DNA of 64,000 nucleotides from Xanthomarina spongicola (GTDB lineage Bacteria > Bacteroidota > Bacteroidia > Flavobacteriales > Flavobacteriaceae), in NCBI RefSeq assembly GCF_003148645.1, contig NZ_QGGP01000007.1, forward strand, positions 62,001 through 126,000, in the 5' to 3' direction. A program made the position numbers and the translations under genes. This document shows positions 25,598 to 34,882 of the stretch, piece by piece (positions within the stretch are counted from its first letter, which is position 1; each line of letters opens with the position of its first letter). The notes beneath the pieces were generated by a model. The model was given only the letters and a program-made list of their open reading frames with translations. It was not told the origin of the DNA and made no database searches.

Positions 25598-27436
25598 ATG
25601 TTTCGACTTTATAAATACGTTTTATTATTTATTTTTATAACTAGCAATGTTGCTTTTAGTCAAGAGATAAGCTTATTTCAGCAATTTAATGGGCGTTATG
25701 ATTATCTAGCAATTGGAAACACTTTAAATACGTTCGAAAATAATATAGATCGTGATTTTTGTGAAATCTTACCAGAATCTCAAGCCGATTTACTTTTACC
25801 CGTAAACACAAACATAATAGCGGCATATTTATATTGGGCTGGTTCTGGCGAAGGTGATTTAGAAGTTAGTTTAAATAGTGTTCCTTTTATTGCAGACGAT
25901 ATCTATTTGATAGATTACAACGACTCAAGTTATGGCGTTCTAACTTACTTTTCCTGTTATGCAGACATTACAGATTATATAATTGCAACAGGAAATGCAA
26001 CTTATAACTTTTCTAATTTAGATATTTCTGAAACTCTTTTTAACAATCCTGGATATTGTGGTAATAGAACCAATTTTGCTGGATGGAGTATTTATATTGT
26101 TTATGAAGACATGGATTTACCTTTAAATCAAGTAAATTTATTTCAAGGTCTGGATATTATAAATAGAAATGTTAGAGAAAAAATCATCACCTTAGATAAT
26201 GTAAATGTATTAGATAATGAAGGAGCTAAAATTGGGTTTCTTGCTTGGGAAGGTGATGCGCTTTTAAATTACGGAGAATCCTTACTAATCAATGATAATA
26301 TTATTTCAAATCCACCATTAAACCCAGCAAATAATGCTTTTAATGGAACCAATACATTTACTAATAGTAATACGTTTTACAATGGAGACATAGATGTCTA
26401 TGGTATTCAAGATAATATTACTATTGGCGACACTTCAGTTGAAATAAAATTGACGACTGGAGATTTAGACGTTAATGGTATTCTACAAGCCGATTTAATT
26501 ATTATCAATAATATAATTACAGTATTAAACAGCCAACTTCCAGATGCTACTGTTCAAATTAATGCTATTAACCTAGAATGCTCTAACAGGCAAATTACTA
26601 TAGATTATACTGTATTTAATATAAATAGCACTGAGTTTCTTCCTTCAAATGTGCCAATTGCCTTTTATGCTAATAATGAACTTGTTGGAACCAGTCAAAC
26701 AATAAATCAAATAGAAATAGGTGATTCAGAAAATGGACAAATTACAATTTTTATACCTGATCATTTACCAAATGACATCACCATAACTGTGGTAGTAGAT
26801 GATATTGGCGATGGAACTGGAATTATTACTGAATTAAACGAACTTAATAACCAAGACACACAAAACATTCAATTACTTGAAATTGTAATCACTCCTTTAC
26901 AACCTATAACAAATTGTGATGAAGGTTTTAATATGGCGTATTTTGATTTAACCTTACAACTTGATTCCATAAAAACAAATGGAGAACCAACTGCCTTCTT
27001 CTTAACATTAGAGGATTTACAAAATAATGATAATGATATCTTAAATCCTGGTAATTTTCAAAATACAGTTGTACCACAAACCATTTATTTAAAAATAGAA
27101 AACCAACCATGTTATGACATTTATTATTTCGATTTAATAGTAGAAAACTGTCCTCCACATGTGCCTCAAGTTTTTACACCAAATAACGATGGTTATAACG
27201 ATTGGTTTAATATACAAGGACTTTATAATATTTTCGAAAAACATAAACTCCTTATATATAATAGGTATGGAACCTTAATTTTTGAAGGTGACAATAACAA
27301 CCCTTGGGTCGGAAAATCAAACAAAGGTTTGAATAACATTGGTAAGGCACTCCCAGTTGGCACTTATTTCTATGTGCTTTACCTTAACGATTCAAATTAT
27401 AAAACCTTAACCGGTTGGATCTACTTAAACATGTAG
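25598..27436 (+). CDS. T9SS type B sorting-domain protein (DUF11/CARDB-like body)
   Basis: A 612-residue secreted protein; the signal peptide ends 'NVAFSQ' near residue 21. Residues 30-300 form a large beta domain ('NTNIIAAYLYWAGSGEGD', 'NFAGWSIYIVYEDMDLPLN', 'GFLAWEGD'), the 'surface protein with DUF3344-like' pattern seen in Bacteroidota adhesin-type proteins. Then comes a CARDB-like segment ('ECSNRQITIDYTVFN'), a single copy of the C-D module ('ITNCDEGFNMAYFDLTLQ', Cys near 26914), and the type B signal 'VPQVFTPNNDGYNDWFNIQG' to 'GWIYLNM'. Probably a surface adhesin or structural protein; ligand unknown. Confidence 0.83.
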   Translation: MFRLYKYVLLFIFITSNVAFSQEISLFQQFNGRYDYLAIGNTLNTFENNIDRDFCEILPESQADLLLPVNTNIIAAYLYWAGSGEGDLEVSLNSVPFIADDIYLIDYNDSSYGVLTYFSCYADITDYIIATGNATYNFSNLDISETLFNNPGYCGNRTNFAGWSIYIVYEDMDLPLNQVNLFQGLDIINRNVREKIITLDNVNVLDNEGAKIGFLAWEGDALLNYGESLLINDNIISNPPLNPANNAFNGTNTFTNSNTFYNGDIDVYGIQDNITIGDTSVEIKLTTGDLDVNGILQADLIIINNIITVLNSQLPDATVQINAINLECSNRQITIDYTVFNINSTEFLPSNVPIAFYANNELVGTSQTINQIEIGDSENGQITIFIPDHLPNDITITVVVDDIGDGTGIITELNELNNQDTQNIQLLEIVITPLQPITNCDEGFNMAYFDLTLQLDSIKTNGEPTAFFLTLEDLQNNDNDILNPGNFQNTVVPQTIYLKIENQPCYDIYYFDLIVENCPPHVPQVFTPNNDGYNDWFNIQGLYNIFEKHKLLIYNRYGTLIFEGDNNNPWVGKSNKGLNNIGKALPVGTYFYVLYLNDSNYKTLTGWIYLNM

Positions 27437-27451
27437 AAAAAATCTAAATAG

Positions 27452-27500
27452 TGCATTTTATCGTTATTTTTTGCATTTTGTCTAATTTTAACTTACTTTG
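27452..27500 (+). promoter_or_regulatory. Promoter with direct-repeat motif TGCATTTTATC/TGCATTTTGTC
   Basis: Two related 11-mers, TGCATTTTATC (27452-27462) and TGCATTTTGTC (27472-27482), precede a -7-like TACTTTG (27494-27500); the second repeat overlaps a possible -33 TTG (27471-27473). Similar motifs occur at 37408 and 37486. This arrangement suggests an activator site overlapping the promoter. Confidence 0.45.
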
Positions 27501-27542
27501 CCCACTGATTAATCCCAAATCTAGAGTAACTTGAAAACATTA

Positions 27543-30500
27543 ATGAAAAAGAAAAATATCATGTTAAACAATTATAGCTATTTGTTAGTTATTTTTTTAA
27601 TGTCATTCTTTCAAAATACCCATGCACAACAAATTTCAATAAACGATAATATTCCATTAAACGATCTAATAGAAACCCACTTAATTCAAGGTTGTGTAGA
27701 GGTTTCAAATATACAATCTAATAGCAATGGATTGGTTAATGGATTAGCTAGTTATGGCTATTTCGAAAAAGCCAGTTCTAACTTTCCTTTCGAAAATGGA
27801 ATTTTGCTTTCTACAGGTTCAGCAACTGCAGCTGGAAATACAGTAAATGCCAATCCATTAAATGAAGGTGAAACCAGTTGGGGAACAGATACAGACTTAG
27901 AAAATGCCCTTGGAATTACAAACACATTAAATGCAACATCTATAGAATTCGATTTTATTTCGGTTTCAAATCAAGTACAATTCAATTATATTTTAGCTTC
28001 AGAAGAATATTATGCAAATTATCCTTGCGATTATTCCGATGGATTTGCTTTTCTTATAAAACCAACAGGATCTGCAGCTCCCTTCCAAAATGTAGCTTTA
28101 GTTCCTGGAACAAGTATTCCTGTAAACACAAATACAGTACACGAAGAAGTTGTTGGTTTTTGCCCAGCAGAAAACGAACAATATTTCGATGGACATAATC
28201 TTGGAGACACCAATTTTAATGGTAGAACAACAGTTTTATCAGCTACTGCAACTATTCAACCAAACGTTCAATATCATATTAAATTAGTAATTGCCGATCA
28301 AACAGATGAGAATTTCGATTCAGCAGTATTTATTGAAGGAAATAGTTTTAATGCAACTGTAGATTTAGGTCCAGATGTAACTACTTGTGCAGATAATATA
28401 ATTTTAAATGCAGATACACAAAACCCATTAGCTACATATGAATGGTATTTAGATGGACAACTTTTATCTGGTGAAATTTTAGAAACCTTAACAGCTGTAA
28501 CTTCTGGTACATATACAGTAGTTATTAGTATACCAATAAGTAATACAACTTGTGTTATTAACGATGAGATAATAGTAACATTAAATTCTGAACAATCTGC
28601 TGGAAACATCTCAGATTTTGAAATATGTGATGATGCTAGTAATGATGGTATTGAAACTTTCGATTTAAGCACTAAAGATTCTGAAGTAATTGCATCTGTT
28701 CCTGCTTCAAATTATAACATTAGTTATCATTATAGTTTAACCGATGCTCAAAACAACATCAATCCAATTACAACTTCAATTCAAAATACAACTAATCCAC
28801 AAACCATTTTTGTTAGGATTCTTGATAGAGATAATGGTTGTTTAGCTTATGCTAATTTCAATCTTGTTGTAAATCCGTTACCAGTAATAACAGATCCACA
28901 ACCTTTAGAAATTTGTGATGATGCAGTAGCAGACGGTTTTACTCAAATAGATTTAACACAAGCTAATAATGAGATTACAAATAGTAATCCTAATTTAATT
29001 GTTACCTATCATTATTCTCAAGCTGAAGCAGATGCTGGAACAAATCCAATAGCATCGCCTTATGTAAATACCAATCAAACAGAACAACTTTTTATAAGAG
29101 TTACAGATGCAACTACTGGTTGTATTAGCACAACTTCAATAGTAATTACTGTATTAGATTCTCCAAATATTAATAATGAAACTCAAACAATTAATGCTTG
29201 CGAACAAGATGGAGATGGTTTCGATACTTTTGATTTAACTACAATAATAGATGATGTGTTAGCAGGATTAACAAATGTTACAACAACATTTCATACTACT
29301 TTTGAAGATGCTGAAACTGGAGACAATCCAATTCAAGACATTCAGAATTATCAAAACACAACACCAAATCTTCAAATAATATATATTAGAGTTGTTGATG
29401 ATGTTACTGGTTGCGTAGCCATTTCAACTATCGAATTACATACCAATATTCTTGAATCTGCTACTAACATTAGAAACTTTGATGTTTGCGACGATGCTTC
29501 AAACGATGGTATTGCAAACTTTAATTTAGAAAATATTGGAAACTCCATAGTTAATAATCTGGCTAACACTACAGTTATATTTTATGAAACAGAAACTGAT
29601 CAAACAAATGGAACAAATCCAATAGATATAACACAATTATATGAGGTTACATCAAGCCCTCATCAATTATATATAACTATAGAAAATACTGATTGTACTT
29701 ATTTTACAGATATTAATTTAATTATCAATCCAGCAGTAATTATTCAACCTTTAAGCCCTATTAATTATTGCGATACTGACGACGATGGTTTTACAGCTAT
29801 AGAATTAGCAACATTTGACACTTATGTAAGTACTGGAATATCAAATCCATCTATAAGTTATTTCTTAACTCAAGAAGATGCTGACAACAATGAGAATATA
29901 TTGACTCCATTCTACACAAACATTAGCAATCCACAAATTATATATGTTCGTGTGGTAGAATCAACTACTAGCTGTCATGATGTTTCCTCGTTTGAAATAA
30001 ACATCATTCCTGCTCCAACTGTTACACAACCATTGGATGTTGTTATATGTGACAATGATCAAGATGCCTTTTCAACAGTAAATTTAGATGATAAAATTTC
30101 TGAGATAGTTTCTAGCACTTCAAATTTAGACATCACATTCCATACCTCAGAAGATGATGCTAATGCAGATACAAACGCCATTACAAATACAACAGCTTAC
30201 AATGCAAATACACAAACTGTATATGTTAGAATTGAAAGTGATATTACAACCTGTTATGCTTTAGTTAACTTTGAAATTATTGTAAATACAGAGCCTGTTT
30301 TTACAAATATTAGTAATTATAGAAATTGCGAAACCGATGGTAATCAAACAGCAGATTTCATTTTTATAGATAAAGATGCAGAAATATTAAATGGTCAAAC
30401 AGGGAAACGTGTTTTGTACTTTGAAAATGCTACAGACGCGTTAAACAGAACAAATATCATTAACAAAACATTAGCTTATACAAATCAATCGAATCCTCAA

Positions 30501-32393
30501 ACCATTCATGTTCGTGTAGAAAATTTAAGCGACCAAAGTTGTTTTGGAGTTTCTACTTTTGTTATTGAAGTTGGTTCTATTCCAATTTTCAATGCACCTT
30601 TAGACACTTTTTTATGTGATGACAGATCAAACGACAGTCAAGAAACTTTCGATTTGAATGCTATTATTACTGAAATGTCAGTAAGCAGTCCTGAAACTTT
30701 AACCATTACGTTTTATGAGACTTTAGTAGATGCTGAAAACGAACAAAACGAATTGCCTTTAAATTACACCAATCAAACCAATCCTCAGCAAATTTACGCT
30801 CGTGTAGAAAATGGCACGTATTGTCATGCTATTGCAGAATTTGGCTTGAATGTCATACAAGTCCCTTTGGTAAACTCGGCTTCTGCATTAACACAATGTG
30901 ATACAGATCAAGATGGTTCAGCAAGTTTCAATTTAACAGTTTCAGAAACTGAAGTGTTAGACATTAGACAAGATGATATTTTAGTTACTTATCATGAAAC
31001 TATTGAAGATGTAGATAATAACGATGTAACCATTCCAAATCCAAGTGCATATCACAACACATCGAACCCTCAAACGGTTTATATTCGAGTAACCAATACA
31101 GTTTCTAATTGTTATGTAACCATTCCATTGGAACTAATAGTGAACTTACCTCCTTCTATAAATACGGCAATTATTGAAACTTGTGATAGCGATACCAATA
31201 CATATAATTTATTAGATGCTATAACTGATTTAATTGGAACTCAAACTCCTATAAACGTGACTTTTTATGCAAACTTATTAGATGCACAAAACACACAAAA
31301 TCCTTTAAATACAGATTATACCTACGCAACAAATAACGACACTATTTTTGTAAATGCTGTAAATACAGATACTGGTTGCTCTGCAATAACATCGTTTAAT
31401 TTATTGGTAAATTCGAGTCCTATTGCAAATCAACCACCAAATCTTGTTGCTTGCGATGACGATTTTGACAGTATGCTATTTTTAGATTTATCACAACAAA
31501 CAGCAATTGTATTAGGAGCTCAAGATCCAAATCAATTTACTGTAAGTTACTTTGAATTAGAAGTAGAGGCAATAGATAATACCAATGCCATACTAGATTT
31601 GAATTACAACGCTTTTGATGGTCAAACTATTTACGTAAGAATAGAAAACAATACAACTGGTTGTTTTAGTACAACATCTTTTGATATAATTATAAATAGA
31701 AAACCAGATGTGAATATTCCAGATCAGACGGTTTGTTTAGACAATTTACCACTAATTGTTTCAGCTGAAACAGGATTTGCAGACGACACCTATTTATGGT
31801 CAACAAATGCTTCAACTTCTGAAATTGAAATTACTACTATTGGCACTTATTCTGTAACAGTTACATCCATTTTTGGATGTCAAACAACTTCTACTTTCAA
31901 TGTCATAGAATCTGAACAAGCAACCATAGAGTTTACAGAAACAGTAGATTTTTCAAATCCGAATAACATTACAGTTACCATAAGTGGAATTGGAAACTAT
32001 TTGTACACTTTAGATCATGGAGTACCACAGGAATCAAACGTATTTTACAATGTAACTTTAGGACCACATGTAATTGAAATAATTGATTTAAATGGTTGTG
32101 CTTCTGCCATTAAAAACATTGTTATTATTGATGCACCATTATTCTTTACACCAAATAATGATGGTTATAATGACACTTGGCATATTACTGGAGTCAATCA
32201 ACTTGAAGGAACTGTTGTTTACATTTTCGACAGATATGGCAAACTTATTAAGACATTAAACCATAGTTCACCAGGATGGGACGGAACGTATAGAGGTGAA
32301 CTCATGCCATCTAACGACTACTGGTTTTTAGCTCAAGTTAAAAAAGGCGACATTTCTTTTGAAGTGAAACGACATTTTGCTTTAAAACGATAG
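27543..32393 (+). CDS. Giant choice-of-anchor L, T9SS type B protein with 11 tandem modules
   Basis: A 1616-residue secreted protein from the ATG at 27543; a TTG at 27531 is also in frame. After the signal peptide (to about residue 30, 'NTHAQ') comes a choice-of-anchor L domain to about residue 270 ('GILLSTGSA', 'FNYILASEEYYANYPCDYSD', 'LVIADQTDENFDSAVFIEG'). An Ig/PKD-like segment follows. Then eleven modules with Cys codons near 28626, 28914, 29197, 29486, 29767, 30047, 30325, 30611, 30900, 31180 and 31450 give a period of about 282 nt (94 residues). Many begin with Ca-loop-like 'CDTDQDGSASFNL' or 'CDTDDDGF'. The end is a type B sorting signal ('FFTPNNDGYNDTWHITG' to 'FALKR'). Confidence 0.9.
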   Translation: MKKKNIMLNNYSYLLVIFLMSFFQNTHAQQISINDNIPLNDLIETHLIQGCVEVSNIQSNSNGLVNGLASYGYFEKASSNFPFENGILLSTGSATAAGNTVNANPLNEGETSWGTDTDLENALGITNTLNATSIEFDFISVSNQVQFNYILASEEYYANYPCDYSDGFAFLIKPTGSAAPFQNVALVPGTSIPVNTNTVHEEVVGFCPAENEQYFDGHNLGDTNFNGRTTVLSATATIQPNVQYHIKLVIADQTDENFDSAVFIEGNSFNATVDLGPDVTTCADNIILNADTQNPLATYEWYLDGQLLSGEILETLTAVTSGTYTVVISIPISNTTCVINDEIIVTLNSEQSAGNISDFEICDDASNDGIETFDLSTKDSEVIASVPASNYNISYHYSLTDAQNNINPITTSIQNTTNPQTIFVRILDRDNGCLAYANFNLVVNPLPVITDPQPLEICDDAVADGFTQIDLTQANNEITNSNPNLIVTYHYSQAEADAGTNPIASPYVNTNQTEQLFIRVTDATTGCISTTSIVITVLDSPNINNETQTINACEQDGDGFDTFDLTTIIDDVLAGLTNVTTTFHTTFEDAETGDNPIQDIQNYQNTTPNLQIIYIRVVDDVTGCVAISTIELHTNILESATNIRNFDVCDDASNDGIANFNLENIGNSIVNNLANTTVIFYETETDQTNGTNPIDITQLYEVTSSPHQLYITIENTDCTYFTDINLIINPAVIIQPLSPINYCDTDDDGFTAIELATFDTYVSTGISNPSISYFLTQEDADNNENILTPFYTNISNPQIIYVRVVESTTSCHDVSSFEINIIPAPTVTQPLDVVICDNDQDAFSTVNLDDKISEIVSSTSNLDITFHTSEDDANADTNAITNTTAYNANTQTVYVRIESDITTCYALVNFEIIVNTEPVFTNISNYRNCETDGNQTADFIFIDKDAEILNGQTGKRVLYFENATDALNRTNIINKTLAYTNQSNPQTIHVRVENLSDQSCFGVSTFVIEVGSIPIFNAPLDTFLCDDRSNDSQETFDLNAIITEMSVSSPETLTITFYETLVDAENEQNELPLNYTNQTNPQQIYARVENGTYCHAIAEFGLNVIQVPLVNSASALTQCDTDQDGSASFNLTVSETEVLDIRQDDILVTYHETIEDVDNNDVTIPNPSAYHNTSNPQTVYIRVTNTVSNCYVTIPLELIVNLPPSINTAIIETCDSDTNTYNLLDAITDLIGTQTPINVTFYANLLDAQNTQNPLNTDYTYATNNDTIFVNAVNTDTGCSAITSFNLLVNSSPIANQPPNLVACDDDFDSMLFLDLSQQTAIVLGAQDPNQFTVSYFELEVEAIDNTNAILDLNYNAFDGQTIYVRIENNTTGCFSTTSFDIIINRKPDVNIPDQTVCLDNLPLIVSAETGFADDTYLWSTNASTSEIEITTIGTYSVTVTSIFGCQTTSTFNVIESEQATIEFTETVDFSNPNNITVTISGIGNYLYTLDHGVPQESNVFYNVTLGPHVIEIIDLNGCASAIKNIVIIDAPLFFTPNNDGYNDTWHITGVNQLEGTVVYIFDRYGKLIKTLNHSSPGWDGTYRGELMPSNDYWFLAQVKKGDISFEVKRHFALKR

Positions 32394-32447
32394 AAAAACC
32401 CAAAACGTCTTTAACAAACTTTATTCCTTTAAAAAATTAGTATTAGT

Positions 32448-32455
32448 TATCTTTG
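32448..32455 (+). promoter_or_regulatory. Putative -7 element (TATCTTTG)
   Basis: TAnnTTTG match 17 nt upstream of the ATG at 32473, suggesting that the fourth type B gene has its own promoter. The -33 region is AT-rich without a clear TTG. Confidence 0.4.
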
Positions 32456-32472
32456 CAAACTAATTACTATTA

Positions 32473-34803
32473 ATGAAGCCCTTTTTATTATTCCCATTCT
32501 TATTGGTTTCCTGTGTCATGTTTTCTCAAAACGTGACAACAGATAGTAGAACTTATACTGCACAGCAACTAATTGAAGATATTTTAATTGACAGCAATTG
32601 TATAACAGATGTTGTGGTTACCAATGTTCTTGGTGGAGATTTTAGTGGTACTGATGAAAGTTATGGTTATTTTGAAGCCAATGGCTCAGCTTTTCCATTT
32701 CAAGAAGGCGTTGTGTTAAGTACAGGGAAACTTGTAAATGTGCAAGGCCCTAATTCCTCTTTAAGTGATGACGATGCTCCAGGTTGGGTTGGAGATGCTG
32801 ATTTAGAATATGTATTAAACGAATCAAACACATTAAATGCAACCATTTTAGAATTTAATTTTAAAGCTGTTGCAGACCAAATAAGCTTTAGATATCTTTT
32901 TGCTTCAGAAGAATACCAGGAAGGCAATAGTAATACCTGTCAATATTCAGATTTATTTGGGTTTTTAATTAGAAAAGAAGACGAAACCAGATACGAAAAC
33001 ATTGCTGTGGTCCCAGGAACTATGACTCCTGTAAAAGTAACAACGGTTCACTCTGGAATCCCAGGTGCTTGCGATCCAATTAATGAAACATATTTTGGGA
33101 GTTGGAATGATGTAACAGCTCCAATTAATTTTAATGGCCAAACTGCTATTTTAACAGCAACTGCAAATGTAATCCCTAATGAAACATATCATGTAAAATT
33201 AGTGATTGCAGACGAACAAAATTACAGATACGATTCTGCTGTTTTTCTTGAGGCTGGAAGTTTTCAATTAAATACCGATTTAGGTCCAAATTTACTAATA
33301 GACTACAATACTGCTTTATGTCCTACTGAAACCGTTTTACTAGATGCTAATCAGCCTGGAATAAATACTTATAAATGGTTTAGAAATGGTGTTGAAATTT
33401 TGTTTGAGACTAATCCAACCTATTTAGTAACAGATGCTGGAACTTACAACGTTGAAGTAATTATTGATGGAACGTGTATCTCATATGGAGAAATAATTAT
33501 TGAAATTGCTACAGATCCTATTGTTTTTAATACAACTCTTATTAGTTGCGATTACAACTTAGATGGTTTTACAACTTATAATTTATATGATGCAGAAGCA
33601 GATATCACAAATGGTGATAGTAACTTAAATTTAGAAAATTTCTTTTTAACACAAGCTCAAGCTGAATCTGGAGTGAGTCCAATTCCTACTCCAACAAGTT
33701 TTGATAATACCTCGTTAAATCAAATTGTTTATGCAAGGGTTTCCAATGCTAATGGCTGTATATCGATTGCAGAAGTTACATTAGATTTTGCTAACAACTC
33801 TATTATGTTACCTTCTTATGATGCTTGCGATGAAGATATTAACGATGGTATCATCAGTTTTAATCTGAATGATATCTCAGATTTTATCATCTCTCAAAGT
33901 AACGTCCCTAACTCTGCAAGTGTAATATTTTATAATTCTCAAAATGAATTAGAAAACCAAGAAAATGCCCTTTCCGGAACTTATGAGAATATAGACAATC
34001 CATATTTAGAAACACTATTTGTTCAAATTACTGATAATGGGTTATGTTATGCGTATTCAAACATTAACTTAGCTGTGTTTCCTTTTCCTGAACTAGTTCC
34101 AGATGAAGAAAGTACTTATTGTTTAAATACATATCCAGAGACCATAAGTTTAGAAGCAGGAATTTTAAACGGATTGCCTTCAGATTTTACTTATCAATGG
34201 CTTTTAGATGGCATCGATTTAATGCAGAATTCTGAACAGATTTTAATTAATGAAACTGGTGTTTATACAGTTATTGTTACAAATAACGATGGTTGTTCAA
34301 GCACAAGAACCATCACAGTTTTTCCTTCTAACATTGCTACCATTGAAGATGTTTTTGTAACTGAAGCCTCTAATAATAACACAATAACTATTAATGTTTC
34401 AGGCGAAGGTGATTACGAATATGCTTTAGATAATGGCTTCTTTCAAAACAGCAATACATTTTCCAATGTATCTCCTGGATATCACACAGTGCATATTCAA
34501 GATAAAAATGGCTGTGGAATTGTTTCAGAAGACGTATCAGTTTTAGGTTTTCCAAAATTCTTCACTCCCAATGGAGATGGATATAACGATTTTTGGAATC
34601 CTATTGGTTTAGATTATTTAGAAACTAACGTTATCATAAAGGTTTTTAATCGTTACGGAAAACTTATTAAAGAATTAAGTGCTTTTGGGTCTGGTTGGGA
34701 TGGAACTTTTAATGGCAATTTACTCCCAAGTGATGATTATTGGTTTGTTATCACATTAACAGACGGAAAAGAATATCGAGGTCATTTCTCTTTAAAACGA
34801 TAA
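32473..34803 (+). CDS. Choice-of-anchor L, T9SS type B protein with two modules
   Basis: A 776-residue paralog of the giant protein before it. The signal peptide ends near residue 18 ('CVMFSQ'). The choice-of-anchor L domain shows 'GVVLSTGKLVNVQGPNSSLS', 'ISFRYLFASEEYQEGNSNTC' and 'LVIADEQNYRYDSAVFLEAG'. It is followed by an Ig-like segment ('YKWFRNGVEI'), two C-D modules with Cys codons near 33546 and 33827, a PKD-like segment and the type B signal 'FPKFFTPNGDGYNDFWNPIG' to 'FSLKR'. Its C-terminal third is very close to that of the 22246 gene product, which suggests gene duplication followed by module loss or gain. Confidence 0.9.
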   Translation: MKPFLLFPFLLVSCVMFSQNVTTDSRTYTAQQLIEDILIDSNCITDVVVTNVLGGDFSGTDESYGYFEANGSAFPFQEGVVLSTGKLVNVQGPNSSLSDDDAPGWVGDADLEYVLNESNTLNATILEFNFKAVADQISFRYLFASEEYQEGNSNTCQYSDLFGFLIRKEDETRYENIAVVPGTMTPVKVTTVHSGIPGACDPINETYFGSWNDVTAPINFNGQTAILTATANVIPNETYHVKLVIADEQNYRYDSAVFLEAGSFQLNTDLGPNLLIDYNTALCPTETVLLDANQPGINTYKWFRNGVEILFETNPTYLVTDAGTYNVEVIIDGTCISYGEIIIEIATDPIVFNTTLISCDYNLDGFTTYNLYDAEADITNGDSNLNLENFFLTQAQAESGVSPIPTPTSFDNTSLNQIVYARVSNANGCISIAEVTLDFANNSIMLPSYDACDEDINDGIISFNLNDISDFIISQSNVPNSASVIFYNSQNELENQENALSGTYENIDNPYLETLFVQITDNGLCYAYSNINLAVFPFPELVPDEESTYCLNTYPETISLEAGILNGLPSDFTYQWLLDGIDLMQNSEQILINETGVYTVIVTNNDGCSSTRTITVFPSNIATIEDVFVTEASNNNTITINVSGEGDYEYALDNGFFQNSNTFSNVSPGYHTVHIQDKNGCGIVSEDVSVLGFPKFFTPNGDGYNDFWNPIGLDYLETNVIIKVFNRYGKLIKELSAFGSGWDGTFNGNLLPSDDYWFVITLTDGKEYRGHFSLKR

Positions 34804-34882
34804 ACGAAAGTTTCATACAAAATTTCTAATTCCAACAACTTTAAGTAATTTAGACAATTCAAGTACTTTAGGCACTTTTTCA

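Noticed and set aside
28298-28672. Minus-strand frame inside the giant anchor-L gene
   Set aside because: Fully inside a well-supported plus-strand gene with repeated modules; no motif and low-complexity composition.
22246-34803. PorP/SprF-type partner gene expected beside type B T9SS genes
   Set aside because: No gene of that family is found in or next to the four-gene run; the flanking genes are an ABC permease and uvrB.
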